Shown here: piece by piece, positions 7,447 through 16,268 of the stretch | Layout: every line of letters starts with the position of its first letter | Position numbering within the stretch: position 1 is the stretch's first letter | NCBI GenBank assembly: GCA_019217005.1 | Contig: JAHBNG010000009.1 | Location: 62,001 to 126,000 of the forward strand | Length of the DNA stretch: 64,000 nt | From: Chloroflexi bacterium TSY | GTDB taxonomy: Bacteria > Chloroflexota > Anaerolineae > Caldilineales > Caldilineaceae | Reading direction: 5' to 3' | Notes under the pieces: model-generated | The model's input: the letters and a program-made list of their open reading frames with translations, nothing else | Told to the model about the DNA's origin: nothing | Databases searched by the model: none | Translations under genes and position numbers: made by a program

Positions 7447-9656
7447 GCTGTTGTAATTGCGAGGAAAAAACCCGTGATCAAGGGCCAGTAAAGGAGTTTG
7501 GGCCAGAGATTATCTTTGTACCGGACAAATTCATAGATCCAACTCGATACGTTTCGTTCTGTCTTTGCCGTAGGAGACGCAGGACTGGATAGAGTTGAAG
7601 AATGAGGGTGAATCTTCGAATAGTAAAGAATCGAATTTAAGGAGATCGACAATATCGTTAAGTAGAGAAGGATATACCCATATTCGAGATAGACAACGCC
7701 CGGAATCTCTAATTCGTCGCGCAGACCAATGTGTGAGATAGCCACCACAAAAAAGAGGCTGGCACCATATCCCAGAACCGTAAAGGAGCCATCAACTTGA
7801 ACCAAAAGGACTCCGAAGGCCAACGCAGCAACAATCACCATTGTTATCGCATTGGCGACCAATGGTGAGATGATGGCGCGCCGAATAATGACATTGAAGT
7901 AGAGATCTGGGACGTTGTGTTTGCGGATCTGTTTGCGGCTGCCAAAATTGGCATTATAATCATCATAGCTATAAAAACTGCGATCAAGCTGCCAGTTTTC
8001 TAAAACAATCACATCAACAATACCAGGTGTCTTACTTGGAATTGTCAACTCGTAACCATCTAAATCGGGAACCAGGATAATGCGCGGGGAGAGGGACTTG
8101 GGCCATATTTGAATCTGTACAGTCGCCTCATCAAGCGGGTACTTTTCGACACTGGGTTCTTGCCGCAATGTAGCACGAAAGAACCAGACAATCATTTCAT
8201 AACCATCTTCTTGTACACGGTAGAGCTCTTTGACTTGCCCAGCAAATGGATCCACTGCGTCTGTGAACAAGAATCCTCTTTCAATGTCATCTGGTAGATC
8301 AAGAGGATATTTCTGCCAAAGATAGCCACTCACCAAGTTCTCATTGCTGTTGGCGAAACCAATTGTTTCCACCATAATGCCTGTTGGAATCTGAATGGGA
8401 GGTTGGAGATCATCACGCTCGAATGCCAGGTTCACTTGGGTCAGATGCTCATCCACATCCAGTTGATTGGTTAAGACGTTCTGTGAGGTATCGCGTGGCG
8501 TATAATGAATTGATAGATACCAAAGGATCACCATCGCACCCGTAAATAGAATTGAAACAAGAATCGACATGGTCCAGAGGCGTGCAAGCGAGGGATGATC
8601 GATCTGTAAAAGGAGCGCGACAAGGGTTAGAACGAATAGATTCCCCAAAAGCATGACCCAAATAAATTGACGCAATAGATTGTTTGGATCACTTTGACCA
8701 ACGCTTTTATCGAAAACAACACCGACGGACCAGTCGGCCCGCGCAATCTGATGGTGAAAGGTCCAAGTAGAACCTCCCGTGATTGGATCGATGCCTTCTA
8801 CATAGAACTCCTCTCGATTGAGAACTCCTTCGCGAATACTATTGAGCAACGAACTGTTTAATTCGCTGGCTTTATCTATGATCGATTGCTGGACATAATC
8901 AGGATCAGGATGTGAAATATAATTCCCTTCATTCGTTAGTAGGTAGCTAAACCCTTCCTCACCTGTATCAACCGATTCGAGTAGCTGATTCAATGTCTTG
9001 AGCGAGTGATTTACGTAAACAATGCCAACGGGAGATTGGCGTTCTTCCTGTCCCTCCAGATTTTGTACAGGTTGAAAGAAGGGGACATTGTATTCAACAA
9101 GCCATTCTTGAGATGCTTGCCCAAAATAGGGTTCAAGCCACAAACCATTGCTAGCGATTGCTTCTCGATACCAAGCCGCCGATGTCAAAACAAGATCGGT
9201 ATAATCATAAATATCCTCTATCTGAATGAGTTCAAATTCATCATCCTGATTTTTTTTGAAATAAGGGGCATATAGCTGATCGGGTTCGTAGATGCCACGT
9301 TTAAAAGCAACGCCCAATCCAAAAATATCTTGGTAATTTCGGAGCTCATCTTCAAGACGATTGGGAATCTGCTCATAGTGAAGCGATCCGGTCGATAGAT
9401 CGCGAGCAATTCGGTTGGCCAACATCTGTAAACGGGCCAACTCCCGGTCAATTTTCTGTGCACTATGGCTTGCGTTCTCTTTGGCAGTCTCCAGTGATGC
9501 AGCTCTTTGTGCTCTTGTGTCTTGATAGAAATGGTAACCAAGATAGAGGGTCGAACTTAGACTAGCAAGGCAAAACAGGATGAGTAGGCCAAGAAGTATT
9601 GTTGAGCGATTCTCGTGAATAGATAGTCGAACCGAAGTCCGTTTGTTCTGAAACAT
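7447..9656 (-). pseudogene. Second Cache + ligand-gated channel-like receptor, truncated before its binding domain
   Basis: This is a paralogue of the receptor at 3023-6313 along its whole length: signal/TM1, Cache domain, TM2-TM3, channel-like ectodomain (Gly-Tyr-Leu-Trp, Tyr-Pro-Leu-Asp, Ile-Ile-Arg-Arg all kept) and M1-M3. The loop between M3 and M4 is about 28 residues longer than in the intact copy, while M4 aligns again. This fits the variable cytoplasmic M3-M4 loop of pentameric channels. The frame ends in M4, where the ISAzo13 fragment begins. About 340 residues, nearly the whole binding domain, are deleted; only the tail survives at 6788-6903. The ATG at 9656 is preferred; an in-frame ATG at 9731 has no ribosome binding site. 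A truncated channel without the binding domain might still be made, but I call it a pseudogene. Confidence 0.8.
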
Positions 9657-9731
9657 AATGCGTTGTGAGAAATGGAGAAAACCCGTATACGCCAGTCGGA
9701 AGCTTGATAGTTGTACGGGACATTGCTGCAA

Positions 9732-10233
9732 AGTATGACGCTAGAATAGGAGATAAAGTACACGAATTATATTACATTTGGCTTACAATAAATATTGCAA
9801 ATAATCATCATTCACATACCAATAATTGTCTACATCAAAAAGGGCGGTATACAACAAAAATTAATGGATCTACGCGAGAAAGTGGGAGAACAGATTGAAA
9901 CCATGTTCATGGCAAGACCGATCGTCGACCTTCGAGGACGGCATCCGACTTCGTCCACGAAGGTCGACGATCGGCTGACAAGCACCGTTTTGCGCCTTCA
10001 GTCCCCTCCTTTGGTACACTTTGTCGCGTAGACCCAAATTAATGAATCGGAGACATCGGAAGCGGGGAGCGAAATAGAGGAGATTTTGTGAAGTTCAGTT
10101 ACTGCGGAGTATATGAAGTTCGGCGGTTCCAGAAAAATAAGGATCCACAGATGAACAGGATTAGAAGAGGGAAAAACAACCTCGTCCTGTCCATCTAAAG
10201 ATCAGTTAACAATTGGATTGACCTTATACCAAT
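9732..10233. other. Gene-free stretch with element E and a small inverted repeat
   Basis: No coding frame is convincing here. The first 130 bp are AT-rich and may hold the promoter of the truncated receptor. Element E fills 9860-10042. At 10149-10196, AGATGAACAGGA pairs with TCCTGTCCATCT (one mismatch), a short stem that could end transcription from the aquaporin remnant. Confidence 0.6.
9860..10042. repeat. Element E, nested inverted repeats (about 183 bp)
   Basis: Outer arms TCTACGCGAGAAAGTG (9869-9884) and CACTTTGTCGCGTAGA (10017-10032) pair with one mismatch and extend outward through ATTAAT. Inside, CCGATCGTCGACCTTCG (9918-9934) pairs perfectly with 9958-9974 over 17 bp, with a 23 base loop. 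No coding sequence. It is probably a MITE, but only one copy is seen here. Confidence 0.65.
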
Positions 10234-10750
10234 TTAATCGCCCTCTACAGCTGGTTGGTCTGCCAATAGCCACGAACAGATAATCAGGCCACAAAAAGCG
10301 CCGGCAAATTGTGCGGCGATAAAGAACGGCATATCAAGTGGTCGGATACCGGCAAATGTATCCGAAAACGTACGCGCGATTGTGACGGCAGGATTCGCAA
10401 ACGATGTAGATGCCGTAAACCAATAAGCAGCCGTAATGTAGAGCCCAACTGCCATTGCAACAGCACTTTCCTTCGCACGCAACGTGGCAAGGATCGTGAA
10501 CACCAGCCCAAACGTTGCCACCAATTCCGCAAACCACTGCGATGGCCCTGCCCGCTATCTTCGCCGAGTATTGAAAAACCACCTCTTCGAACATTAGATG
10601 TGCAACCCAAACACCAATCAGGCCGCCAAGGATCTGGGCAAGAATGTACCAGATGCTATCGAGAGCGGGCATATCACGTTTTGCAGCAAAGATAGCTGTG
10701 ACCGCGGGATTAAAATGCGCCCCTGAGATTGGCTCCAGCATTGTGATCAA
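10234..10750 (-). pseudogene. MIP/aquaporin-family channel remnant
   Basis: Two pieces of a major intrinsic protein are readable. The first (from 10750) has the NPA motif in Ser-Gly-Ala-His-Phe-Asn-Pro-Ala-Val-Thr. The second (10234-10524) has the second NPA box in Ser-Phe-Ala-Asn-Pro-Ala-Val-Thr-Ile-Ala-Arg, with the selectivity-filter Arg. The pieces are in different frames, joined by a single-base shift near 10530. The first transmembrane helix (about 40 residues) is missing upstream of 10750. The protein family conducts water, glycerol or metalloids. With two lesions it is unlikely to work. Confidence 0.8.
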
Positions 10751-11325
10751 AACAACCAGTCTACTTCAAGCCATCCAATGACGCAAACAGTGGGAGAGTA
10801 TCGTCAGCCTGTGCCTTAACGGGCTGTCAAAATAGGACAATCGCGAACCTTAGAAAGCGGTGTTATTCGGCAACCGCCATCGGTTAATGGACATTAAGAA
10901 AATAGTCCGGCAAAAAAGTCCATTCAGCACGCCTCGTGCGAGTGGCGTCCCGTCAAGACCCGCACGGGGCGTGCTCGCTGAACGATTACCGAACTTAATT
11001 TTGAATCTTCATAAACCGACGTCTAGCAACCAAAGTACGCTGAAGCGCACTCCAGTTCAACCCGCTTGAGCGGGGTTACGCTTAGTAGACCGGCGTTTTT
11101 TCGTGCAACGGGCGCTTCGCCAACGCTGGGCGGCAAAGTTCGCGATTGCCCTAACTGTCAAAATGACAGATACAGACAGAGATGGTATGATATTTTTATC
11201 TTCCAAATCCCGTATCTATACCGCACTCGCTCATAACTTTAACATAAATTCGTCTGTTCCACTCGACTGAGTAAGGTCAAATTTATGTTAAAGAACTGGC
11301 AGTGCTCAGTATACTTGACACGACT
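10751..11325. other. Gene-free stretch holding element I copy 1 and a palindrome in front of the sugar ABC genes
   Basis: Element I lies at 10834-11154. At 11237-11250, CTTTAACATAAATT pairs perfectly with 11280-11293 (14 bp stem, 29 base loop), just upstream of the first permease. The second arm lies 32 bp before the ATG. It could be an operator or a small element. No coding signal is seen. Confidence 0.6.
10834..11154. mobile_element. Element I copy 1 (321 bp, MITE-like)
   Basis: The ends AGGACAATCGCGAAC and GTTCGCGATTGCCCT are inverted repeats. The element is flanked by a perfect 10 bp direct repeat, CTGTCAAAAT, at 10824-10833 and 11155-11164, a likely target duplication. Inside is a GC-rich stem with arms at 10923-10940 and 10961-10982. 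No transposase. Confidence 0.75.
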
Positions 11326-12255
11326 ATGATCAACTCACTTTCGCCACTCCGTCCTTGGGCACGTCTGGGTAAACTAGGCCGGCGAGAGGCATTGGCCTGT
11401 TATCTGTTTATATTGCCCTGGTTTCTGGGTTTCTTACTCTGGCAGTTGGGGCCTATGGTCGCCTCGTTCTATTTGAGCCTGACGCGCTACAGTATTGCCA
11501 AAGCACCCCTCTGGATTGGCATGAGAAACTACGTCGAGATCTATAACGACGAGTTATTTTGGCAATCGCTGAAAGTCACGCTTTTCTACACGGCTGGTGC
11601 GGTACCGTTAGGCGTGCTGGGCGCGCTCTTTGTGGCAACATTGATGTATCAAAAGATCCCTGGCCGCTCCTTCTTCCGCACACTCTACTATCTCCCAACT
11701 GTCACTTCCGGTGTGGCCGTTGCGTTGCTTTGGGCATGGGTCTTCCAACCGCAGTTTGGGTTGGCCAATGCATTTCTGTGGCAAGTCTTTGGCATCGAAG
11801 GACCAGACTGGTTCTTTAGCGAGGCATGGGTGCTTCCTGCCTTTATCATCATGAGTCTGTGGAGTGTTGGCGGACCAATGCTCATCTATCTGGCTGGCAT
11901 GCAAGGTGTGCCAACCGATCTGTACGAAGCCGCTGATCTGGATGGTGCAAATGGTGTTCAAAAGTATATCCATATTACGATCCCCATGATCACTCCCGTG
12001 ATCCTCTTTAACATGATCATGAGCATTATTGGTTCATTCCAGGTGTTTGTCAGCGCCTATGTAATTACGCAGGGCGGTCCCAACTACGGTTCATTTTTCT
12101 ATGTGCTCTATTTGTATCAAAACGCATTCCAATATTTCCGAATGGGGTTTGCGTCGGGATTAGCCTGGATTCTTTTCCTCATTGTTTTGTGCTTTACCCT
12201 GCTCACATTGCGTTCGTCGCGCAGCTGGGTCTATTATGCAGGACAGGGGAAGTAG
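11326..12255 (+). CDS. Sugar ABC transporter permease, MalF/UgpA type
   Basis: A 309-residue inner-membrane protein with six predicted helices. It carries the EAA loop that docks on the ATPase (Tyr-Glu-Ala-Ala-Asp-Leu-Asp-Gly-Ala near residue 203, ending Ile-Pro-Met-Ile-Thr-Pro). This places it in the carbohydrate uptake type 1 (CUT1) family, where such permeases pair with a MalG-type partner, here the next gene. The ATG at 11326 is used; a GTG at 11302 is also in frame and neither has a clear ribosome binding site. The native promoter region is interrupted by repeats. No ATPase gene is nearby; CUT1 systems often share one encoded elsewhere. Confidence 0.9.
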   Translation: MINSLSPLRPWARLGKLGRREALACYLFILPWFLGFLLWQLGPMVASFYLSLTRYSIAKAPLWIGMRNYVEIYNDELFWQSLKVTLFYTAGAVPLGVLGALFVATLMYQKIPGRSFFRTLYYLPTVTSGVAVALLWAWVFQPQFGLANAFLWQVFGIEGPDWFFSEAWVLPAFIIMSLWSVGGPMLIYLAGMQGVPTDLYEAADLDGANGVQKYIHITIPMITPVILFNMIMSIIGSFQVFVSAYVITQGGPNYGSFFYVLYLYQNAFQYFRMGFASGLAWILFLIVLCFTLLTLRSSRSWVYYAGQGK

Positions 12256-12336
12256 TTGAAAGGCTGAGGCGAAGGCTAATATTAAGGTTGAAGAAGACGA
12301 GAAGAAAGAAGACGCGTAAGAGGAAGAAGGGCAAGA

Positions 12337-13245
12337 ATGGCTGTTCGAGATATTTCACAATCTGCGTCCTCAACAACAGATAGGCGTTCGCTGGGAGATG
12401 CGTTGCGTGGTCGACGCGCGCGCAATGCTGTCTGGATCAGCATCTGTACGATGATCGTGATCATGGGAATGTTATTTGTCATTACGCCTATTCTGTGGAT
12501 GCTTTCTACATCGCTGAAGTCGATGGGTGAAGTCTTTCTGGTTCCGCCCGTTTGGATCCCGGAACAGATACAGTGGCAAAACTACCCAGACTCACTCAGC
12601 TTTATGCGTGCGACTACTGTCTATCAGAACACGACCATTGTCACATTGATGGCCATCGTCGGCGAAACGTTGGCCTCCTCTTTGGCTGCTTTTGGCTTTT
12701 CGCGCGTTCGAGCGCCTGGACGCAATCTTCTCTTTGTCGTCATGCTGAGCACGATGATGCTGCCCTTTCAGGTGACGCTGATTCCACAGTTCATTATGTT
12801 CACACAGTTGGGGTGGGTTGATTCATTAAAGCCACTCATCGTGCCAGCATTCTTTGGTACGCCCTTCTTTATTTTTCTATTGCGTCAGTTTTATTTGACA
12901 ATATCGTCGGAAATGGATGATGCGGCCCGGATCGATGGCTGTGGCTATTTGGGGCTTTGGTGGCGCATCATTGTTCCGCTTTCTAAGCCAGCATTGGGCG
13001 TAGTCGCCATCCAATCCTTTATGTTCCACTGGAACGAATTTATGAAGCCACTCATCTATCTAAATACACGCTCAAAGTATACAGCAGCCTTGGCCTTACG
13101 CAACTTCACAGCCGAATATGGCGCAACGCCTTGGAATGAATTGATGGCTGCCTCGCTCGTGATGCTTCTCCCCTGCATCTTGCTTTTCTTTATTGCCCAG
13201 CGTTATTTTATCGAAGGAATCGTGTTTACAGGCGTCAAAGGGTAA
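12337..13245 (+). CDS. Sugar ABC transporter permease, MalG/UgpE type
   Basis: A 302-residue polytopic protein with a hydrophilic N-terminus of about 30 residues, then six helices. The EAA loop reads Met-Asp-Asp-Ala-Ala-Arg-Ile-Asp-Gly-Cys-Gly near residue 193 and ends with Ile-Val-Pro-Leu-Ser-Lys-Pro. The C-terminal Phe-Ile-Glu-Gly-Ile-Val-Phe-Thr-Gly-Val-Lys-Gly is a hallmark ending of CUT1 MalG-type permeases. The start has a GAAGGGC a few bases upstream. It is the second permease of the cassette, 81 bp after the first, with a purine-rich spacer, and is followed by the binding-protein gene after 35 bp. Confidence 0.92.
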   Translation: MAVRDISQSASSTTDRRSLGDALRGRRARNAVWISICTMIVIMGMLFVITPILWMLSTSLKSMGEVFLVPPVWIPEQIQWQNYPDSLSFMRATTVYQNTTIVTLMAIVGETLASSLAAFGFSRVRAPGRNLLFVVMLSTMMLPFQVTLIPQFIMFTQLGWVDSLKPLIVPAFFGTPFFIFLLRQFYLTISSEMDDAARIDGCGYLGLWWRIIVPLSKPALGVVAIQSFMFHWNEFMKPLIYLNTRSKYTAALALRNFTAEYGATPWNELMAASLVMLLPCILLFFIAQRYFIEGIVFTGVKG

Positions 13246-13280
13246 TATACAATGCAAATTTCATACGAAAGGAACCAACG

Positions 13281-14886
13281 ATGAATAGACTCAACCGACG
13301 GAATTTCCTACGCCTCTCCGGTGCTGGTGCGACAATGGCCGTATTCGCTGCCTGTGCACCCGCTGCAGCCCCTGCGCCCGATCCAGCTCGTTCTGCTGAC
13401 GAGCCGGCATCCGAACCCGTTCAACTCTCGTGGATCATGCGCAGCCAGCCGCGCGAGAATGAGTGGGAAGAAGAACGAGTCGCAACCTGGCAAGAACAAA
13501 ATCCAGGCCAAGAGGTCAATCTGATTATCGTGCCGTTTAACGAGATGGATCCCAAGCTCAATGCCATGATCGCCGCTGGCACACCGCCAGACATCTTTTC
13601 CCAATGGGGACAATCGGGTTTTGGAGACTCAGTAGATCCAAATTTCAGGTTTTGAGAGAGAATTCTGGCTAAACAGTTGACATAAATACAAATTTGCCGG
13701 TCGATATCTAGTTTTTGCGTTAGATTTGGGCGATTTTCAGATATGAAATAGGTTGTTTTCTGTAACCGAAATCTGAATAAATGACTCCAAAATCCCTGCA
13801 ATCTCGACTGAAAATAGCCAAAAACGCCAAATTTGGATCTACTGAGTCTACTTTGCGCGGGATCTGATGCTCGATTTAACACCCTTTATTGAACGTGATG
13901 ATTATGATATGGGCCAGTTCCTGGAGGCTTCAATTGTGCCTTACGAGCGCGATGGCAAGTTCTTCTTCCTGCCACAGGTCAATAACTTTGCCATCATGTT
14001 CTTCTATAACAAAGATCTCTTTGATGAAGCAGGATTGGACTATCCAACCACAGATTGGACAGACACCGAATCTTGGAATTGGGATGTAATGCTTGACTAT
14101 GCCCAAACCTTAACCAAAAATTATGGCCAGGGTCTGGATGCCCAGTATGGCATCAACTTAACCCGCGGTGTTCATCATTTGGCTTATCTTTATGGCGGCG
14201 ACGCGTTTACGCCAGAACATTACGAGACGGGGCTTTCCCAAACCAGTCAGCTCGATAGCGATCTGGTCATAGAGGCCGTTCAAGCGCGCGCCGATCTCGT
14301 CTATAAAGATGAAGTGTCGCCCTCACCCGCTGATCTGGAAAGTCTTTCGCAGTTGGGCAATATCTTCATGACGGGCAAGATCGGCATGGTCGACAGCGGC
14401 TCGTGGGGAATGCGCGTCTTCCAAGATGCAGCGTTCCGTTTTGGCGTTGCTCCTCTCCCTGGCAAGTATGACAACAAACGCTACGCCTTTACTGGTACAT
14501 GGCTCTTCGCCCGCGAAACGCCCAATCCAGACGCGGCATGGGAATTTGGCAAATACTTGGTGAGTGAAGAATCTTGTCGCCTTCTGGCAGATGTAGGCTT
14601 TGGTTCACCACGCGATAATGTCAACAAAGAAGTTTGGCTTCCTAAATATTCTGATAAGACCGAGATGACGACCGAGGAACTCCAGAGTGTAATCTTTGGG
14701 TCACTCGACTATAGTGTTGAACATGTGAATCACCTGTTCGTTGGTTGGCCTCAAATTAACCAAACCATCAACCAGGACACCGATCCAATTTGGCTCGGCA
14801 ACGCCTCTGCTGCCGACGTGCTAAGCGAAACCAAGGGCAAACTGGACACAGTACTGGGCAATATTTACGATGAATTTGCAGGGTGA
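13281..14886 (+). pseudogene. Extracellular sugar-binding lipoprotein (CUT1), split by MITE F
   Basis: The N-terminus has a twin-arginine signal (Asn-Arg-Arg-Asn-Phe-Leu-Arg) followed by a lipobox ending Phe-Ala-Ala-Cys, so the product would be a Tat-exported lipoprotein. The body matches family 1 solute-binding proteins: Ala-Gly-Thr-Pro-Pro-Asp-Ile near residue 95, and Asp-Ser-Gly-Ser-Trp-Gly and Phe-Thr-Gly-Thr-Trp further on. MITE F at 13630-13844 introduces a stop after about 125 residues; a remnant frame resumes at 13867. Removing the 215 bp plus a 5 bp target duplication restores one frame through Gly-Phe-Gly-Asp-Tyr-Phe-Ala-Arg-Asp. AAAGGA lies 8 bases before the start. With the binding protein broken, the transporter would be inactive unless another binding protein substitutes. 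Confidence 0.9.
13630..13844. mobile_element. MITE F copy 1 (215 bp)
   Basis: Ends CAGTAGATCCAAATTTC and AATTTGGATCTACTG are inverted repeats. The flanks are AGACT on the left (13625-13629) and AGTCT on the right (13845-13849), one base off a perfect duplication. Same orientation as copy 2, nearly identical in sequence, and opposite to copy 3. One strand carries a roughly 70-codon open frame in all three copies, but nothing suggests it is translated. Confidence 0.93.
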
Positions 14887-14890
14887 TCCG

Positions 14891-16252
14891 ATGAATTCTC
14901 CCACCAATTCGACTCCTCCCAATATCATCTGGATCTTTGGTGATCAAATGCGCGCACAGGCAATGGGTTTTACAGGCGATCCCAATGTCTATACGCCCAA
15001 TATCGATCGGCTGGCTGCAGAGGGACTTAGCTTTACAGCTGCTGTGGGAGGCTGTCCACTCTGTTGTCCCTATCGGGGTTCGTTGCTCAGTGGTCGCTAT
15101 CCACACAATGCCGTTCCTGGGCATGAATACCAGCTGCCGCCAGAATATCCAACAATTGCTACTGCCTTCAAGGAAAATGGTTACCATACAGCTTACTTTG
15201 GTAAATGGCACGTGGATGGGTTCAAGGAACGAACGGGGCGGGCCGGTCTACATATTGTGCCACCGGAACGTCGTGGCCAGTTTGATGAGTGGATCGGCGA
15301 CGAGAATAATAATAGCCAGTGGGACTGCTGGGTCCATGGTGGACGCGGCGATGATGCATTCCACTATCGTCTCCCAGGTTACGAAACGGACGAGCTGACC
15401 AATCTCTTGATCGATTATATCGATCGCAGAAGCAACGAAGCAATTGCATCTGCTCAACCTGATACCACCCCTTTCTTTGCTGTTTTGTCGGTTCAACCGC
15501 CACATGATCCCTATGTAGCTCCTGAAGAGTGGATGCGACGCCACACTCCTGCTGAGCTGCAACTGCGACCCAACGTGCCCGATATTCCTTGGCTTGTGGA
15601 TCAAGCGCGACGAGATCTGGCTGGCTATTATGGAATGATCGAGAATTTGGATTGGAATTTGGGACGGATCCGCACAGCTTTGGATGAAGCGAATTTGGCT
15701 CACAATACACACATTGTCTTCTTCTCCGATCATGGCGACATGCATGGATCCCATGGTCAATTCCGCAAGACATCTCCCTGGGAAGAGTCGATTCGAGTGC
15801 CATTCATCATCGGTGGTCACATTCCTCGCTATGCCAACAAGTCAGGACATCTCCCTGTGCCGATCAACCACGTGGACATTGGACCGACGTCACTGGGACT
15901 CTGCGGGATCGACAAGCCAGACTGGATGGTGGGAACGGATTATTCTGGCTATCGCCTGCATGACAGAGAGATAACTGACGAACCAGATTCGGCTTTTCTC
16001 CAGTTGGTGGTTGCCACAGGTCATGGATATAGCACCGATCGACCCTGGCGCGGGATCGTAACCCGCGACGGGTGGAAATACGCCGTGTTGGAAGGACAAC
16101 CATGGATGCTCTTCAACTTAAATGAAGATCCCTATGAGCAAGCAAACTGCGCCTACAATACACGCTTTGCTGTCGAGCGCCAGCGGCTGCAAGATCGGTT
16201 GGCGGGGTGGATCAACGATACGGGGGATGCATTTGAGTTGCCCGCAATTTAG
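14891..16252 (+). CDS. Type I sulfatase / alkaline phosphatase superfamily hydrolase
   Basis: About 453 residues. Metal-binding Asp lies in Phe-Gly-Asp-Gln-Met-Arg near the N-terminus. The sulfatase signature Cys-Cys-Pro-Tyr-Arg-Gly (about residue 58) gives the cysteine that would be converted to formylglycine. Lys-Trp-His follows at Gly-Lys-Trp-His-Val-Asp, and Ser-Asp-His-Gly-Asp near residue 280 supplies further metal ligands. It probably hydrolyses sulfate esters on a sugar. Placement after a CUT1 sugar uptake cassette suggests sulfated glycan use (inference). There is no signal peptide, so it would act in the cytoplasm. The ATG at 14891 is chosen because a GGGTG precedes it; an ATG at 14870 overlaps the binding-protein gene. 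An activating enzyme is not in the window. Confidence 0.9.
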   Translation: MNSPTNSTPPNIIWIFGDQMRAQAMGFTGDPNVYTPNIDRLAAEGLSFTAAVGGCPLCCPYRGSLLSGRYPHNAVPGHEYQLPPEYPTIATAFKENGYHTAYFGKWHVDGFKERTGRAGLHIVPPERRGQFDEWIGDENNNSQWDCWVHGGRGDDAFHYRLPGYETDELTNLLIDYIDRRSNEAIASAQPDTTPFFAVLSVQPPHDPYVAPEEWMRRHTPAELQLRPNVPDIPWLVDQARRDLAGYYGMIENLDWNLGRIRTALDEANLAHNTHIVFFSDHGDMHGSHGQFRKTSPWEESIRVPFIIGGHIPRYANKSGHLPVPINHVDIGPTSLGLCGIDKPDWMVGTDYSGYRLHDREITDEPDSAFLQLVVATGHGYSTDRPWRGIVTRDGWKYAVLEGQPWMLFNLNEDPYEQANCAYNTRFAVERQRLQDRLAGWINDTGDAFELPAI

Positions 16253-16268
16253 AACGTGTGAATAAGTT

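Noticed and set aside
15222..15820. Minus-strand frames of about 190 codons opposite the sulfatase
   Set aside because: Antisense to the sulfatase gene, with unusual Arg/His-rich composition and no domain.
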